This document shows, one piece after another, positions 26,424 through 36,021 of a stretch of DNA of 64,000 bases (the first letter of the stretch is position 1; each line of letters opens with the position of its first letter). The DNA comes from Pseudomonas sp. TH15 (lineage in GTDB: Bacteria > Pseudomonadota > Gammaproteobacteria > Pseudomonadales > Pseudomonadaceae), in the NCBI RefSeq assembly GCF_016651105.1, contig NZ_JAEKEL010000001.1:836001-900000 (forward strand). Direction: 5' to 3'. Below the pieces are notes generated by a model. It had not been told where the DNA came from and ran no database searches. It saw only the letters and a list, made by a program, of their open reading frames with translations. The translations under genes were made by a program, and so were the position numbers.

Positions 26424-27299
26424 TTACGGCTTCGACAGCGGCTGGACCGCGGCCGGATCTAGCTGCTGATAAGGTTGCAGAACGGTTTCGCGTTGCTCGC
26501 CCAGTACCCAGGCAAAACCCGAATACATCACCACCAGGCAGACCACGGTGAACAGCACCACCATCCACGCCGGCACGATGCGCACCAGGCTGCGGCGTTG
26601 ATCGTTCAAGCCTTCCCAATGGGGCGACAGCTCACGTGGCACGTCGCCGCGCAGTTGGCGAATCTGGCGATACAAAGCGTCGCGTATGCCTTCGAGCTCG
26701 AGCATGCCGCGAGCTTGCACGCGGTACTTGCCTTCGAAGCCCAGGGACAGGCACAGGTACATCAGTTCCAGCATCGGCAGGTGCTTGACCGGGTTTTTCG
26801 ACAGGCGATCCAGCAGCTGGAAGAACTTCTCGCCGCCGAAGGTTTCGTTGTGGAAGCTGCTGAGCAGGCTCATCTGCGACCATTCGCTTTCGTTGCCCCA
26901 CGGTGTGGTCACGACGGCTTCGTCGACCACGGTGCAGAGCACGTAACGGGCGGCCATCACCTGACTGCTTTCGGCGCCGTTGTGCAGCGCGCGCACTTCA
27001 AACAGCTTCAGCGCAGAGGTCAGTCGCTCGTTGAGCGCGTACATGTCTTCGCGGGTGTCGCTGTGCTTGAGGCGCACCACTTCCGACAGCAGATCGGACG
27101 CGGCGGCCACCAGCGAGTTGAGGCTGATGTTGAACGCTTCGGCCGGGCGCAGGCGCGCGGCGTAGATCATCCGTTCTTCCAACTGCTCGAAACGCGGCGG
27201 AGCAGCGAAGTCAGTCAGCGGACTCGAAGCAGGGCCGTGGCCCTGGCGGTCGAGCAGGACGGTTTTATCGTCCTGGTTATGTTCCATGTCCTTAATCAT
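26424..27299 (-). CDS. tssL: T6SS inner-membrane protein TssL (DotU)
   Basis: 291 residues. The DotU cytoplasmic domain includes ARYVLCTVVDEAVVTTPWG and LSLGFEGKYRV, both typical. A single C-terminal transmembrane helix (WMVVLFTVVCLVVMYSGFAW) anchors it. There is no peptidoglycan-binding OmpA extension. The start at 27299 is six bases after the tssK stop; a second ATG at 27287 has an AAGGA closer to it and could be used. It is part of the TssJLM membrane complex. Confidence 0.95.
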   Translation of the reverse strand: MIKDMEHNQDDKTVLLDRQGHGPASSPLTDFAAPPRFEQLEERMIYAARLRPAEAFNISLNSLVAAASDLLSEVVRLKHSDTREDMYALNERLTSALKLFEVRALHNGAESSQVMAARYVLCTVVDEAVVTTPWGNESEWSQMSLLSSFHNETFGGEKFFQLLDRLSKNPVKHLPMLELMYLCLSLGFEGKYRVQARGMLELEGIRDALYRQIRQLRGDVPRELSPHWEGLNDQRRSLVRIVPAWMVVLFTVVCLVVMYSGFAWVLGEQRETVLQPYQQLDPAAVQPLSKP

Positions 27300-27304
27300 A
27301 TCGA

Positions 27305-28636
27305 TCAGTTCCTGATGGCCCAGAATTTCAGTTCAAGCTCGGCAAATTCGCCGGACACGTGGAACGCGAAGCCGCCGGAGCGCTCGAGTTGCGCCAGGTC
27401 TTCGGAACTGAGTTCGAGGATGAAATAGGTTTTGTTGGAGTGGAACGCGATCTGCCGCGGGGCCACCGGCAACGGTTTGACCTTGATGCCTGGCAGATGC
27501 AGGTTGACCAGTTGGCGAATACGCTCCACCGGGCCGACCTTGAGGTGCGCCGGCAAGCGATGGCGCAGTTCTTCGGAATCGCAGTTGGCACTGGCTGCCA
27601 GCACGAACGACGCCGAGCCCAGCAGTTTGTGGTCGTGCAACGGCGAAACGATGATCCCGTACTGACGCGCTTGCAGCACCAGTTCGATGGCGTGCTGTTC
27701 GAGCACCATCGACAGCACCTGACGAATCGCTTCCATCAGTTTGCGGAAGCTCGCGCCCTGGTCGCTGTGCTGGTAACGGCTGTCCAGGCGCGGGCGTTTG
27801 CTGTCGCTGGAGAAGGTCGCCAGATCACCGAGCATGGTCAGCAGCGTGCGGTACAACTCTTCCGGGTGAACTTGCTCCAGGCCCAAATAGTGGCGCAGCA
27901 GCAGTTCGGTGCGGTTGATCAGTTGCAGCATCATGAAGTCGCCGACTTCCGCGCCACCGACCTTGCCGTTGGAGCGGATCCGGTCGGCGATGGTGTCGCC
28001 CCGGTGGCCGAGCATGCTGATGACTTCTTTGAGGCACGACAGCAAGTAGCTGGAGGAATGCGCCTGAATGTAGGTCGGCACAAAGTCCGGGTCGAGGCTG
28101 ATCACGCCGTCGGGCGTGGTGTCGAGCACTTCGCAGATCTTCAGCTTCACGTAGGCCTGGTCGCTCTGCTGCTCGCCAAGCAACAGCTTGAAATCCGGGC
28201 GGGCGCAACTGACTTGGCTGGCAGAGTCGTCGCCGGCGTTGGAGTCGGCCACTTCCGCGTCATACGCGGTGTAGCGCGCCAGCACATCGGATTGCTCCGG
28301 GCGACGGGACTCAATGTGGTTGCCGGTGACCAGCGGCAGCGCCAGGTAGATCGGCGTGTTGCCGGTGTTCGGCGGCACGTCCAGGGCCAACGGTTCGGTG
28401 TTGCCACCCAGTTCGAACAGGCTGCCGTCCGGCAGAATCCCCGAGGCCTGGCTGATCACCAGTTTGCCCATGTTGAGGAACTGCAAGTCGATGTCCAGGT
28501 TCAGGAAGCCCCAGGTGTAGCTGCCCAACAACTGGGTGCGGGTCTTCATCTGGTGGTCGTAGTAACGATCGTTGTGCTGGAAGTGCTGCGGCCGCAGCAG
28601 CATGCCTTCCTGCCAAATGACTTTATGGGAGTTCAT
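27305..28636 (-). CDS. tssK: T6SS baseplate protein TssK
   Basis: 443 residues, normal for TssK. It opens with the typical WQEGMLLRPQHFQHNDRYYD and contains YTWGFLNLDIDL. The C-terminal domain reads IAFHSNKTYFILELSSEDL. TssK links the TssFG wedges of the baseplate to the TssL/TssM membrane complex in the cytoplasm. It lies two bases after tssJ and is followed immediately by tssL, the standard J-K-L-M block. Confidence 0.96.
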   Translation of the reverse strand: MNSHKVIWQEGMLLRPQHFQHNDRYYDHQMKTRTQLLGSYTWGFLNLDIDLQFLNMGKLVISQASGILPDGSLFELGGNTEPLALDVPPNTGNTPIYLALPLVTGNHIESRRPEQSDVLARYTAYDAEVADSNAGDDSASQVSCARPDFKLLLGEQQSDQAYVKLKICEVLDTTPDGVISLDPDFVPTYIQAHSSSYLLSCLKEVISMLGHRGDTIADRIRSNGKVGGAEVGDFMMLQLINRTELLLRHYLGLEQVHPEELYRTLLTMLGDLATFSSDSKRPRLDSRYQHSDQGASFRKLMEAIRQVLSMVLEQHAIELVLQARQYGIIVSPLHDHKLLGSASFVLAASANCDSEELRHRLPAHLKVGPVERIRQLVNLHLPGIKVKPLPVAPRQIAFHSNKTYFILELSSEDLAQLERSGGFAFHVSGEFAELELKFWAIRN

Positions 28637-28638
28637 GA

Positions 28639-29148
28639 TCAGTCAACCGCCTTGGCGAGCGTTTCATTGGTGTTGCGGATGCCGGACTGGTCGAGGGTCA
28701 GATCAGCCTCGGTGAGGGCCACCGGGGTGATTTGCACCGTGTAGCGCCATTTGGTTTCCGGCAGGTCGCGGTAGGCGGCGAGCACGCCAACGTAGCGGCT
28801 GCCCTCTTCCACGCTGAGCTTGAGCTCGACGGTTTCGCCCGGACGCAGTTCCAGCTCTTCGGTGGCGACCATGTCCGGGGCCAGGGATTCCTTGGCGCGC
28901 TCGTACAGGCTGAAGAAGTCCGCGTTCTCGAAGGCCACCGGGTGCTTGAGTTCAAACAGGCGCACGACGATTGGCGACGGACGACCATTAAGGTCCGGGT
29001 TCAACTGATCGCTGGCGGTCAGCTTCAGGTTGAGTTTGGTCACGGTGGAATACGGCGACAGCGACGAGCAGCCGGCCAGCAGCACCAGGGCAGCCAGCGC
29101 TGTCAGCGTCTTGAAAAAAGCGGTCGAGCAGCGAGACATGCGCATCAT
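28639..29148 (-). CDS. tssJ: T6SS outer-membrane lipoprotein TssJ
   Basis: 169 residues with a lipoprotein signal: TALAALVLLAGCSSLSPY, with lipidation expected at the Cys near residue 26. The mature part shows the transthyretin-like TssJ features (LNLKLTASDQLNPDLNGRPS, VVRLFELKHPVAFENADFF). It anchors TssM to the outer membrane. Its start overlaps the stop of the FHA gene by four bases. In the P. aeruginosa H2 locus the equivalent gene is lip2. Confidence 0.95.
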   Translation of the reverse strand: MMRMSRCSTAFFKTLTALAALVLLAGCSSLSPYSTVTKLNLKLTASDQLNPDLNGRPSPIVVRLFELKHPVAFENADFFSLYERAKESLAPDMVATEELELRPGETVELKLSVEEGSRYVGVLAAYRDLPETKWRYTVQITPVALTEADLTLDQSGIRNTNETLAKAVD

Positions 29149-30341
29149 CCTTGGTGGTCGGTGTGAAGGGTGGAAATCAGGCGGATCTGTTCTTCGTAGG
29201 CCTGGGCGAAGTCGCGGGCCAGCAGGCGCTCGCTCCAGTCATCGTCCTGACGCAGGGCCTGGTGATAACGCCCGTAAGCTCTCCAGCGGCTGCCGGAAGT
29301 GGCCAGGATCGGTTTGTTGTCGCGTTCAAAACGCAAGGTCAACTGCTCGGGCGAGAAGTGCTCCAGCGTGCCGCGAACCGCTGCTCGGCTGGCGGTCAGC
29401 AAGGCCACCTGGTGCGCTTGCAAATCGCGGAACGAACGGGAGATCGCTTGCTCGGCCGGCAACTGGCCCGGCTTGTTCGGCTGCAACAAAATGCCCAGCG
29501 CTTCACCGGCATCAACGGCGAATTTAAGCGGGTTTTTGTTGTTGCCCTGGACGATGGTCTGGGCCAGGCGCAGTTCGTTTTTCAACTCGCTGCGGGTACG
29601 CAGGCTCTGCTGCAAACCACCAACGCTTTGCTTGAGCAGGCGCGCGGCGTTCAGGGCCAGGGCTTCGCGGGCATCGTGGTCGAGGCCTTTGAGGTCCACG
29701 CCCAGTGCTGCACCGAAGTGCTCCCAGAAACCTTCGCTCTGACGCGGGGCCGCTATCGGCGCCGGGGCTGGCGCGGGTTCGGCCGGGGCGTCGATCAGCT
29801 CCGGGACCATCAGGCTTTCCATGTCGATACGCGCGTAGTCGGCGCGTTGACGAGTATCTTCGGGCGCGTTGCGCGGGGAGATCAGTTCGTCGATTTCCGA
29901 GTACACGCGCTCTTGCTGATCGAGGGCGTTCAGCGGGTCGAGGTCGAGGAACGCATCATCAGGAATGATGCTGCCCGCCGCCTGCGGACGGCCGACTTCC
30001 ACGTCGAAGGTCGCCGGGTCGCGGACCAGCCGCGCACGGATCTCGAAATCACCCAGCACGTAGACGCTGCCGTGCTCGATGCGCATGGCTTCGCCCTTGC
30101 GCAAGCGCGCGCCGCTTTCGCTGTCCTGGATACCGTTGCTGCTGGTATCGGTCAGGTAAAACGTGCCTTCGCGGTAGCTGATCAACGCGTGATGGTTGGA
30201 CAGGTGACGCTTGCGGTCCGGAATGATCCAGTCGCAATCCTCACCCCGACCAATCACGCCGCCGGCCTGTTTGAAGGTCTTCTGGCACAAATCCGTGGGC
30301 ACGAATTGCTTGGTGTTCAGCATTTCGAAAACCAGTTCCAT
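29145..30341 (-). CDS. fha: T6SS FHA-domain protein Fha
   Basis: 398 residues from ATG 30341, which follows AAGGAG. An upstream GTG seven codons earlier lacks a binding site. Residues about 25-100 form an FHA domain: GGVIGRGEDCDWIIPD, HLSNHHALI and SSNGI are the phosphothreonine-binding loops. The rest holds a proline/alanine linker (about 170-200) and a TagH-type C-terminal domain (FWEHFGAALGVD). It is the likely target of Stk1/Stp1 and regulates assembly. The position between orfX and tssJ is as in the H2-T6SS fha2. Confidence 0.93.
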   Translation of the reverse strand: MELVFEMLNTKQFVPTDLCQKTFKQAGGVIGRGEDCDWIIPDRKRHLSNHHALISYREGTFYLTDTSSNGIQDSESGARLRKGEAMRIEHGSVYVLGDFEIRARLVRDPATFDVEVGRPQAAGSIIPDDAFLDLDPLNALDQQERVYSEIDELISPRNAPEDTRQRADYARIDMESLMVPELIDAPAEPAPAPAPIAAPRQSEGFWEHFGAALGVDLKGLDHDAREALALNAARLLKQSVGGLQQSLRTRSELKNELRLAQTIVQGNNKNPLKFAVDAGEALGILLQPNKPGQLPAEQAISRSFRDLQAHQVALLTASRAAVRGTLEHFSPEQLTLRFERDNKPILATSGSRWRAYGRYHQALRQDDDWSERLLARDFAQAYEEQIRLISTLHTDHQG

Positions 30342-30358
30342 GATGATGCTCCTTGCGG

Positions 30359-30499
30359 TCACTTGCCGCGATTGACCGCCTGCGGATCACCCAATGGGCG
30401 ATAGGTGTTGTCGTTGAATTTGTAATTGCCGCTACAGCCGCCGAGGCCGCATAGAACGACGAGGGTCAGCAGGACGGCTTGCCAGTGACGAACAGACAT
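30359..30499 (-). CDS. Tiny T6SS-associated lipoprotein (OrfX position)
   Basis: 46 residues. It starts at ATG 30499 after an AGACCCTC stretch and ends 17 bases before the fha start. The signal sequence HWQAVLLTLVVLCGLGGCSG carries a lipobox LGGC with Cys near residue 23, leaving a mature lipopeptide of about 24 residues (NYKFNDNTYRPLGDPQAVN). In the P. aeruginosa H2 locus a small gene called orfX lies at the same place, between sfa2 and fha2. Function is unknown; location suggests an accessory to the TssJ-anchored envelope complex. Confidence 0.75.
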   Translation of the reverse strand: MSVRHWQAVLLTLVVLCGLGGCSGNYKFNDNTYRPLGDPQAVNRGK

Positions 30500-30631
30500 C
30501 AGAGGGTCTCCAGGGGTAGACAAAATACAAAGCGCCGACCCTTTCGGGTGGCGCTGTTGGAAGCGAATGAGGTGGATTGGGAGGCTCTAGCCAATGGCTT
30601 TAAGCCGAACACCTGTATTGAGGTGACCCTT

Positions 30632-30763
30632 TGTGGCGAGGGGGCTTGCCCCCGTTGGGTCGCGAAGCGGCCCCAAAACTGACTACCCAGTTTATTCAGG
30701 CAAACTGCATTTACTGGATGGCGACTGCTGCGCAGCCGAACGGGGGGAAACCCCCTCGCCACA
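30632..30763. repeat. REP doublet in the sfa-orfX gap
   Basis: Two inverted copies of a Pseudomonas REP unit. The left reads TGTGGCGAGGGGGCTTGCCC; the right ends AACCCCCTCGCCACA. They are separated by about 80 bases. The same family lies at 52513-52663. The 315-base gap 30500-30814 contains nothing else recognisable. The doublet can fold into a long hairpin and may reduce read-through from sfa into the downstream half of the operon. Confidence 0.8.
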
Positions 30764-30814
30764 GGGAATCCGCTCACCACAAGGAGCGCGTTCAACGCAG
30801 GAATGGCCGTTGGG

Positions 30815-32335
30815 TTAACCATCGAAATCACCCAAATTGATATTCAGGCGCCCGAGGCGGTAGAGCAACGTGCGGCGTGGCAGCCCTAATTCGCGGGCGG
30901 CGAGGGTCTGGTTGCCGTCGTTTTTTCGCAGGCAATCGAGCAGCAGACTGCGTTCAACCTGCTCCAGACGTTCGCGCAGATTTAAGCCGCTGTTGTCTTC
31001 CGGCATCGCTTCCATGCGCAGGGAAAAATGCTCGGCCAGCAACTCGCCGCCCTCGCACAGCAGCACGGCCCTTTCGACCAGACCTTTGAGTTCGCGCACG
31101 TTGCCCGGAAAGGCGTAGCCGGACAGGTGATCCAGCGCCGCCTCGGACCAACGCACCGCGTCCCGTTGCAAGAACGAGCAAGCCTTGTCGGCGAAGTGCC
31201 GGGCCAGGTCGAGAATGTCGCCTTCGCGATGACGCAAGGCCGGTAACTCGATAGGGAATTGCGCGAGGCGATAGTACAAGTCCTCGCGGAATTTGCCTTC
31301 GCTGACCAGCACCGCCAAATCCCGGTGAGTCGCAGCAATGATGCGCACGTCGATCTTGTGAGTGTCGTTGGAACCCAACGGGCGGATTTCGCCTTCCTGC
31401 AACACGCGCAACAACTTGGCTTGCAGGGACAACGGCATGTCGCCGATTTCATCGAGCAGCAAGGTGCCGCCATTGGCCGCATCGAACAGACCGGCGCGGT
31501 CACGATCAGCACCGGTGAACGCGCCTTTGCGGTAGCCGAACAGTTCACTTTCCAGCAGGTTCTCAGGGAACGCCGCGCAGTTCTGCACGATGAACGCCTG
31601 GGAACGGCGCGGCCCGCAATCGTGAATCGCCCGGGCAACGACTTCCTTGCCAGTGCCGGTTTCACCGCGCAGCAGCACGGTGTATGGGCTGTGCAGGACT
31701 TTGCTGATCAGCGAATAGGTCTGGCGCATGGCCGCACTTTTGCCGATCAAGCCGTAGCCGCTGATGCTCGGAACGCTGACCGGGCTCGGCAGCACTTCAG
31801 TAACTGGCCGGCGCAAACGTTGCAGCAGATGCAATTGGCCCAACACGAACGAACCGAGTTGCCCGAGAGAATCGGCAAAGCCGTGCAGGTCGATGTCCCG
31901 GTGACTGGCGCACAGCAGCAGACCTTCAACGGCCTTCTGCTGATTAACCAAAGGCACGCACAGCAACGACTGCCATGGCGTGGCCTGGTTCGGCAGGAAC
32001 GAGGTTTCGTGCAGGCTGCCGCTCAATTCACTGAGGCAGACCACGCGGTTCTGGCACAGGGCGAATTGCAATAATTGCTCACCGTTGTAATCCGCCGACA
32101 AGCTCGCCGACTCCCGGGGTTGCAGACTGCCGTTGAGGCACTCGGCATTCATCCCCAGGCACGTGTGAGTCGCGTCCAGCAGGTACAACTGGGTCAACTC
32201 GCAACCGCTGAGCTCGGCCAAACCGCGCACGAAGTCACCCAGCAACGCAGCACCGTCCGCCGCCCGCGACAGGCTGGCGAACTGCGCCAGCAAGGCTTCG
32301 GCATAGACCAGTGGTTGCGGCACTCGAGTGAACAT
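30815..32335 (-). CDS. sfa2: Sigma-54-dependent activator Sfa
   Basis: 506 residues from ATG 32335, after GAGGTGGG; upstream GTGs lie within that site. Residues about 1-175 resemble a GAF sensor. The AAA+ domain has Walker A (GETGTGKE), the sigma-54 contact loop GAFTGA, and Walker B ([12 protein letters not shown]). The C-terminal Fis-type helix-turn-helix reads [20 protein letters not shown]. It should activate RpoN-dependent promoters, probably of T6SS genes such as hcp/vgrG or this locus. It follows clpV by ten bases, as sfa2 follows clpV2 in P. aeruginosa. No sigma-54 promoter was recognised upstream of tssA. Confidence 0.93.
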   Translation of the reverse strand: MFTRVPQPLVYAEALLAQFASLSRAADGAALLGDFVRGLAELSGCELTQLYLLDATHTCLGMNAECLNGSLQPRESASLSADYNGEQLLQFALCQNRVVCLSELSGSLHETSFLPNQATPWQSLLCVPLVNQQKAVEGLLLCASHRDIDLHGFADSLGQLGSFVLGQLHLLQRLRRPVTEVLPSPVSVPSISGYGLIGKSAAMRQTYSLISKVLHSPYTVLLRGETGTGKEVVARAIHDCGPRRSQAFIVQNCAAFPENLLESELFGYRKGAFTGADRDRAGLFDAANGGTLLLDEIGDMPLSLQAKLLRVLQEGEIRPLGSNDTHKIDVRIIAATHRDLAVLVSEGKFREDLYYRLAQFPIELPALRHREGDILDLARHFADKACSFLQRDAVRWSEAALDHLSGYAFPGNVRELKGLVERAVLLCEGGELLAEHFSLRMEAMPEDNSGLNLRERLEQVERSLLLDCLRKNDGNQTLAARELGLPRRTLLYRLGRLNINLGDFDG

Positions 32336-32345
32336 CACACCCACC

Positions 32346-35000
32346 TCAGGCGAACTCGCAGATCACGCTGGCGTTGCCGTCGAGCGTTGCGTGAACGCGC
32401 TTGAGGCTTTCGCCGGTGGCCATCGCGTCGAGCAAGCGGTCGGCCACCAGCGGCAGCACGTGCAGGTCCAGCAAGTGGTCGATCAGGCGCGCGCCGCTGT
32501 CGCTTTGGGTGCAGCGTTCGGCCAAGTGATCGACGAGGTTCTGGCAGTACGAGAAGTCGAGCTGACGACGGTTCAGGCGCTCGCCCAAACGGCCGAGTTT
32601 GATTTCGATCAGCTCGCGAAGCACCGGGCCACCCACTGGGTAGTAAGGCACCACACGCATCCGCGCCAGCAGCGCCGGCTTGAAGTGCTTGCTCAGCACC
32701 GGGCGAATGGTTTCTTCGAGCACTTCAGCCGATGGCCGTGCACCGTTTTCGCAGAGTTCGGCGATGCGGTCGCTGCCCAGGTTCGAAGTCATCAGGATCA
32801 ACGTGTTGCGGAAGTCGATCTCGCGCCCTTCCCCGTCGTTGGCCACGCCTTTATCGAAGATTTGGTAGAACAGGTTGAGCACGTCCGGATCGGCTTTTTC
32901 GACTTCATCGAGCAAGACCACCGAGTACGGTTTCTGCCGCACGGCTTCGGTGAGCATGCCGCCCTCGCCGTAACCAACGTAGCCTGGCGGTGCACCGATC
33001 AGGCGCGACACGGTGTGCTTCTCCTGGAACTCGGACATGTTGATAGTGGTGATGAAACGATCACCGCCGTACAGCAGGTCTGCGAGGGCCAGCGCGGTTT
33101 CGGTCTTGCCGACGCCACTCGGGCCGACCAGCAGGAACACGCCAACCGGTGCATCAGGTTTGTTCAGGCCGGCGGCGGTGGCGCGCATCGAGCGATCCAG
33201 CGCGTGAACCGCTTGTTCCTGACCCCGGATGCGGGTGCGCAGGTCGGTGGCGAAGCTCGCAACCTTGGCGTTGTGCTCACGAGCCAGTTGCGCCAATGGC
33301 ACACCGGTCCAGGCGCTGATCACTTCGGCTACCAGACGCGGGCACACTTCGAAGCTCACCAGCCGCTCTTTGACTTGCAACTCGGTCAGGGCTTTGTGCG
33401 TTTCGTTGAGTGCGGCTTCCAGGGTTTCAACGCTTTGCGCTTCATCCACCGGCACTTCGAGGGTTTCAATCACGGTGCCTTCGGCGTCTTCTTCTACCGT
33501 GACGGTTGGTTCGACAGCGGCAGCCTCACGAGCCTTGGCCAGTTGCTGACGCAGGTCCAGCAGGCGCTCGGCGAGTTCTTTCTGTTCGGTCCACAGCGCT
33601 TCCAGCGCGACCATTTCGTCTTCGGCTTCGGCCAAACGATCTTCCAAAGCGTCCAGCGCTTCGTGATCGATCAACAGACCAGCCTCGGCATCACGACGCA
33701 GGGCCTGACGCTGACGGCCACCTTCAGCCAGTTCGCCACGCAGGCGTTCCAGGCTTTCCGGGGCAGCGGCGAGGCTGATGCGCACGCGGGCGCAGGCGGT
33801 GTCGAGTACGTCGACAGCTTTGTCCGGCAGTTGACGGCCAGCGAGGTAGCGCGCCGACAATTCGGCCGCTGCGACCACTGCGTCATCGCGCAGGTAGATG
33901 CCGTGGCTCTTCTCGTAGACCTGAGCCAGGCCACGGAGGATGGTCACCGCTTCGCTGACGGTCGGTTCGTGCAGTTGCACTGGTTGGAAACGACGGGCCA
34001 GGGCCGGGTCTTTTTCGAAGTATTTCTTGTACTCCGCCCAAGTGGTCGCAGCGATGGTGCGCAACTCGCCACGGGCCAGGGCTGGCTTGAGCAGGTTGGC
34101 CGCGTCGGAACCGCCGGCATTGCCGCCCGCGCCGATCAAGGTGTGGGCTTCATCGATGAACAGGATGATCGGTTTTGGCGACGCTTTGACTTCGTCGATC
34201 ACGCCTTTGAGGCGACGTTCGAATTCACCTTTGACGCTGGCGCCAGCCTGCAACAGGCCCATGTCCAGCGACAGCAATTCGACGCCTTTCAGTACTTGCG
34301 GCACTTCACCGGCAGCGATGCGCGAGGCCAGGCCTTCGACGATGGCGGTTTTACCGACGCCGGCTTCACCGACCACGATCGGGTTGTTTTTGCGGCGACG
34401 GGCGAGGATGTCGACCATCTGGCGAATCGCGCCATCGCGGCACAGCACCGGGTCGAGTTTGCCGTCACGAGCCTGCTGGGTCAGGTTGTGGGTGAAGCGC
34501 TGCAACAGCGATTCACCCGGCACAGCCGGTTTGCCGGTGGCCGGTTGTTCTTTCTGGGACAGGGCGAATTCTTTCAGGCGCTCGATGTTCAGCTTGGCCA
34601 GCAATGACTGGTAGCGACTGCCGGCGTAGCGCATCGGGTTGCGCAGCAGCGCGAGGATCAGCGCGGCTTGCTCGACCTGGCTCTGACCCAGTTCAAGGTT
34701 GGCCACCAACAAGGCGTCTTGCAGCCATTGCACCAGTTCCGGGGCGAACACCGGGTTGCGCGAAGCGCTGTGCTCAACCCGCGATTGCAGCGCGGCGCTC
34801 AGTTCACCGGCATCTACTTCGGCATCTTGCAGCGCGCGTGCGAGCAAGCCTTGCGGGCGCTCCAGCAAGCCCAGCAGCAGGTCTTCGACGAGGATTTTGC
34901 TACCGCCACGGGCGACGCAACGTTCGGCCGAACTTTCCAGGTCACGACGGGTTTCGGCGTCCAGCGCCTGAATCAGTTGTTGCAGGTCTACGTTGATCAT
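32346..35000 (-). CDS. clpV: T6SS sheath-disassembly AAA+ ATPase ClpV (TssH)
   Basis: 884 residues, normal for ClpV. It has a Clp N-terminal domain, a first AAA+ module (GEAGVGKTAIVEG, ILFIDEAHTLIGAGG), a middle coiled-coil (about 400-520) with ClpV-specific spacing, and a second AAA+ module (GPSGVGKTETALALADLLYG, VVLLDEVEKADPDV). It extracts contracted TssBC sheath subunits for reuse. It lies 13 bases after tssG and ten before sfa. Confidence 0.97.
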   Translation of the reverse strand: MINVDLQQLIQALDAETRRDLESSAERCVARGGSKILVEDLLLGLLERPQGLLARALQDAEVDAGELSAALQSRVEHSASRNPVFAPELVQWLQDALLVANLELGQSQVEQAALILALLRNPMRYAGSRYQSLLAKLNIERLKEFALSQKEQPATGKPAVPGESLLQRFTHNLTQQARDGKLDPVLCRDGAIRQMVDILARRRKNNPIVVGEAGVGKTAIVEGLASRIAAGEVPQVLKGVELLSLDMGLLQAGASVKGEFERRLKGVIDEVKASPKPIILFIDEAHTLIGAGGNAGGSDAANLLKPALARGELRTIAATTWAEYKKYFEKDPALARRFQPVQLHEPTVSEAVTILRGLAQVYEKSHGIYLRDDAVVAAAELSARYLAGRQLPDKAVDVLDTACARVRISLAAAPESLERLRGELAEGGRQRQALRRDAEAGLLIDHEALDALEDRLAEAEDEMVALEALWTEQKELAERLLDLRQQLAKAREAAAVEPTVTVEEDAEGTVIETLEVPVDEAQSVETLEAALNETHKALTELQVKERLVSFEVCPRLVAEVISAWTGVPLAQLAREHNAKVASFATDLRTRIRGQEQAVHALDRSMRATAAGLNKPDAPVGVFLLVGPSGVGKTETALALADLLYGGDRFITTINMSEFQEKHTVSRLIGAPPGYVGYGEGGMLTEAVRQKPYSVVLLDEVEKADPDVLNLFYQIFDKGVANDGEGREIDFRNTLILMTSNLGSDRIAELCENGARPSAEVLEETIRPVLSKHFKPALLARMRVVPYYPVGGPVLRELIEIKLGRLGERLNRRQLDFSYCQNLVDHLAERCTQSDSGARLIDHLLDLHVLPLVADRLLDAMATGESLKRVHATLDGNASVICEFA

Positions 35001-35013
35001 GGGTCATCTGTCC

Positions 35014-36021
35014 TTAATGAATTTTGCTGCCGAGGGTCACCACGCCGTCCGCTTTTTCGCGGCCGAGCCAACTGGTCCACCCCAGGCGACAGGCGTTCTG
35101 CTCACCGATTCGCAGTTCGCGGATTTCTTCCTGGCGCAGGACCAGGCGAATGTCGTAATCGAGCGGGTCACGCAGGGTGAACCGCACCAGCGCGCACAGC
35201 GGCTGGTAGCCGAAACCGATCGGCAGGAATTCGTGAAAGCGCAACCAGTCAAGCTCGCGGATGTGAATCCGGAACTTGCCGCTGCGGTCGCGAACGTGTT
35301 CGCCCATCACCAGGTCTTCGCCGAGCATGCTGTTGGCGCGACCGAGGCGATTGCGCTGCTCCTCGAGAATTTCCACGCGACGCTCGATGCACTGCTCGAT
35401 GGTCAGTTCGGCGTGTTTGAAGTAGTAACGCAGCACCGCTTCGATCAGCGCTGCCGAGTGCGCCCGCAAGCTGAGCAAGCCGAGGTACGGCAACAAGCGT
35501 TTCCAGTTCAGTTCCTGAGCACGGCGGATCTCTTCACCACCCAGGCCGATCAGCGCAAACAGCTGCGAGGAAAACGGGTCGAGGGCGCCGCTCTGGAAGC
35601 TCGCGCGGTAGCGGTACTTCTGCCAGATCGGCAGCATCAGCCGTTGCAGGCGATGGTGAAACAGGTCGAGGAAGTTGCGGGTCGGGTTGCCGTCTTCGCT
35701 GTCGCCCAGGGCTTGTTCGCCGTAGAACGCCGGCAGCGGCGAGCCCGAGCCGACCAGGCCAATCAGGTTGAAACGCAGGCGCGCGCGCAGGTGGCCGTGC
35801 TCGGTGAAAAACTCCACGCGATCAACGTCACTGCCAGGGAAACCCAGGCTCGGGTTGGCCTGGAATTCCAGCTGGTCGTACAAATCGTCTTGGCTCAGGT
35901 GCGGGTGGGCCTCGCGCAGCCGGTCAACCACCAGCAGCACGGCCTGAAACAGCGAGTACTCGCGTATTCCTCGGGTCAGCCCGCTTAAAGCAGCGGCTGA
36001 AGGCCCATACGTGGTGTCCAT
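35014..36021 (-). CDS. tssG: T6SS baseplate protein TssG
   Basis: 335 residues, typical for TssG. Motifs include LEFQANPSLGFPGSDVDRVE, LIGLVGSGSPLPAFYGE, and RNFLDLFHHRLQRLMLPIWQ. With TssF it builds the baseplate wedge. Its start lies 37 bases inside the end of tssF, an overlap that is usual for this gene pair and implies coupled translation. Confidence 0.96.
   Translation of the reverse strand: MDTTYGPSAAALSGLTRGIREYSLFQAVLLVVDRLREAHPHLSQDDLYDQLEFQANPSLGFPGSDVDRVEFFTEHGHLRARLRFNLIGLVGSGSPLPAFYGEQALGDSEDGNPTRNFLDLFHHRLQRLMLPIWQKYRYRASFQSGALDPFSSQLFALIGLGGEEIRRAQELNWKRLLPYLGLLSLRAHSAALIEAVLRYYFKHAELTIEQCIERRVEILEEQRNRLGRANSMLGEDLVMGEHVRDRSGKFRIHIRELDWLRFHEFLPIGFGYQPLCALVRFTLRDPLDYDIRLVLRQEEIRELRIGEQNACRLGWTSWLGREKADGVVTLGSKIH

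Noticed and set aside
22781..26551. Very long plus-strand open frame (over 1200 codons)
   Set aside because: It is antisense to tssM, a clear 1180-residue IcmF gene. High GC at third positions leaves the opposite strand open. No protein family or binding site supports it.
32328..34607. Plus-strand open frame of about 760 codons
   Set aside because: Antisense to clpV, whose AAA+ motifs are all intact.
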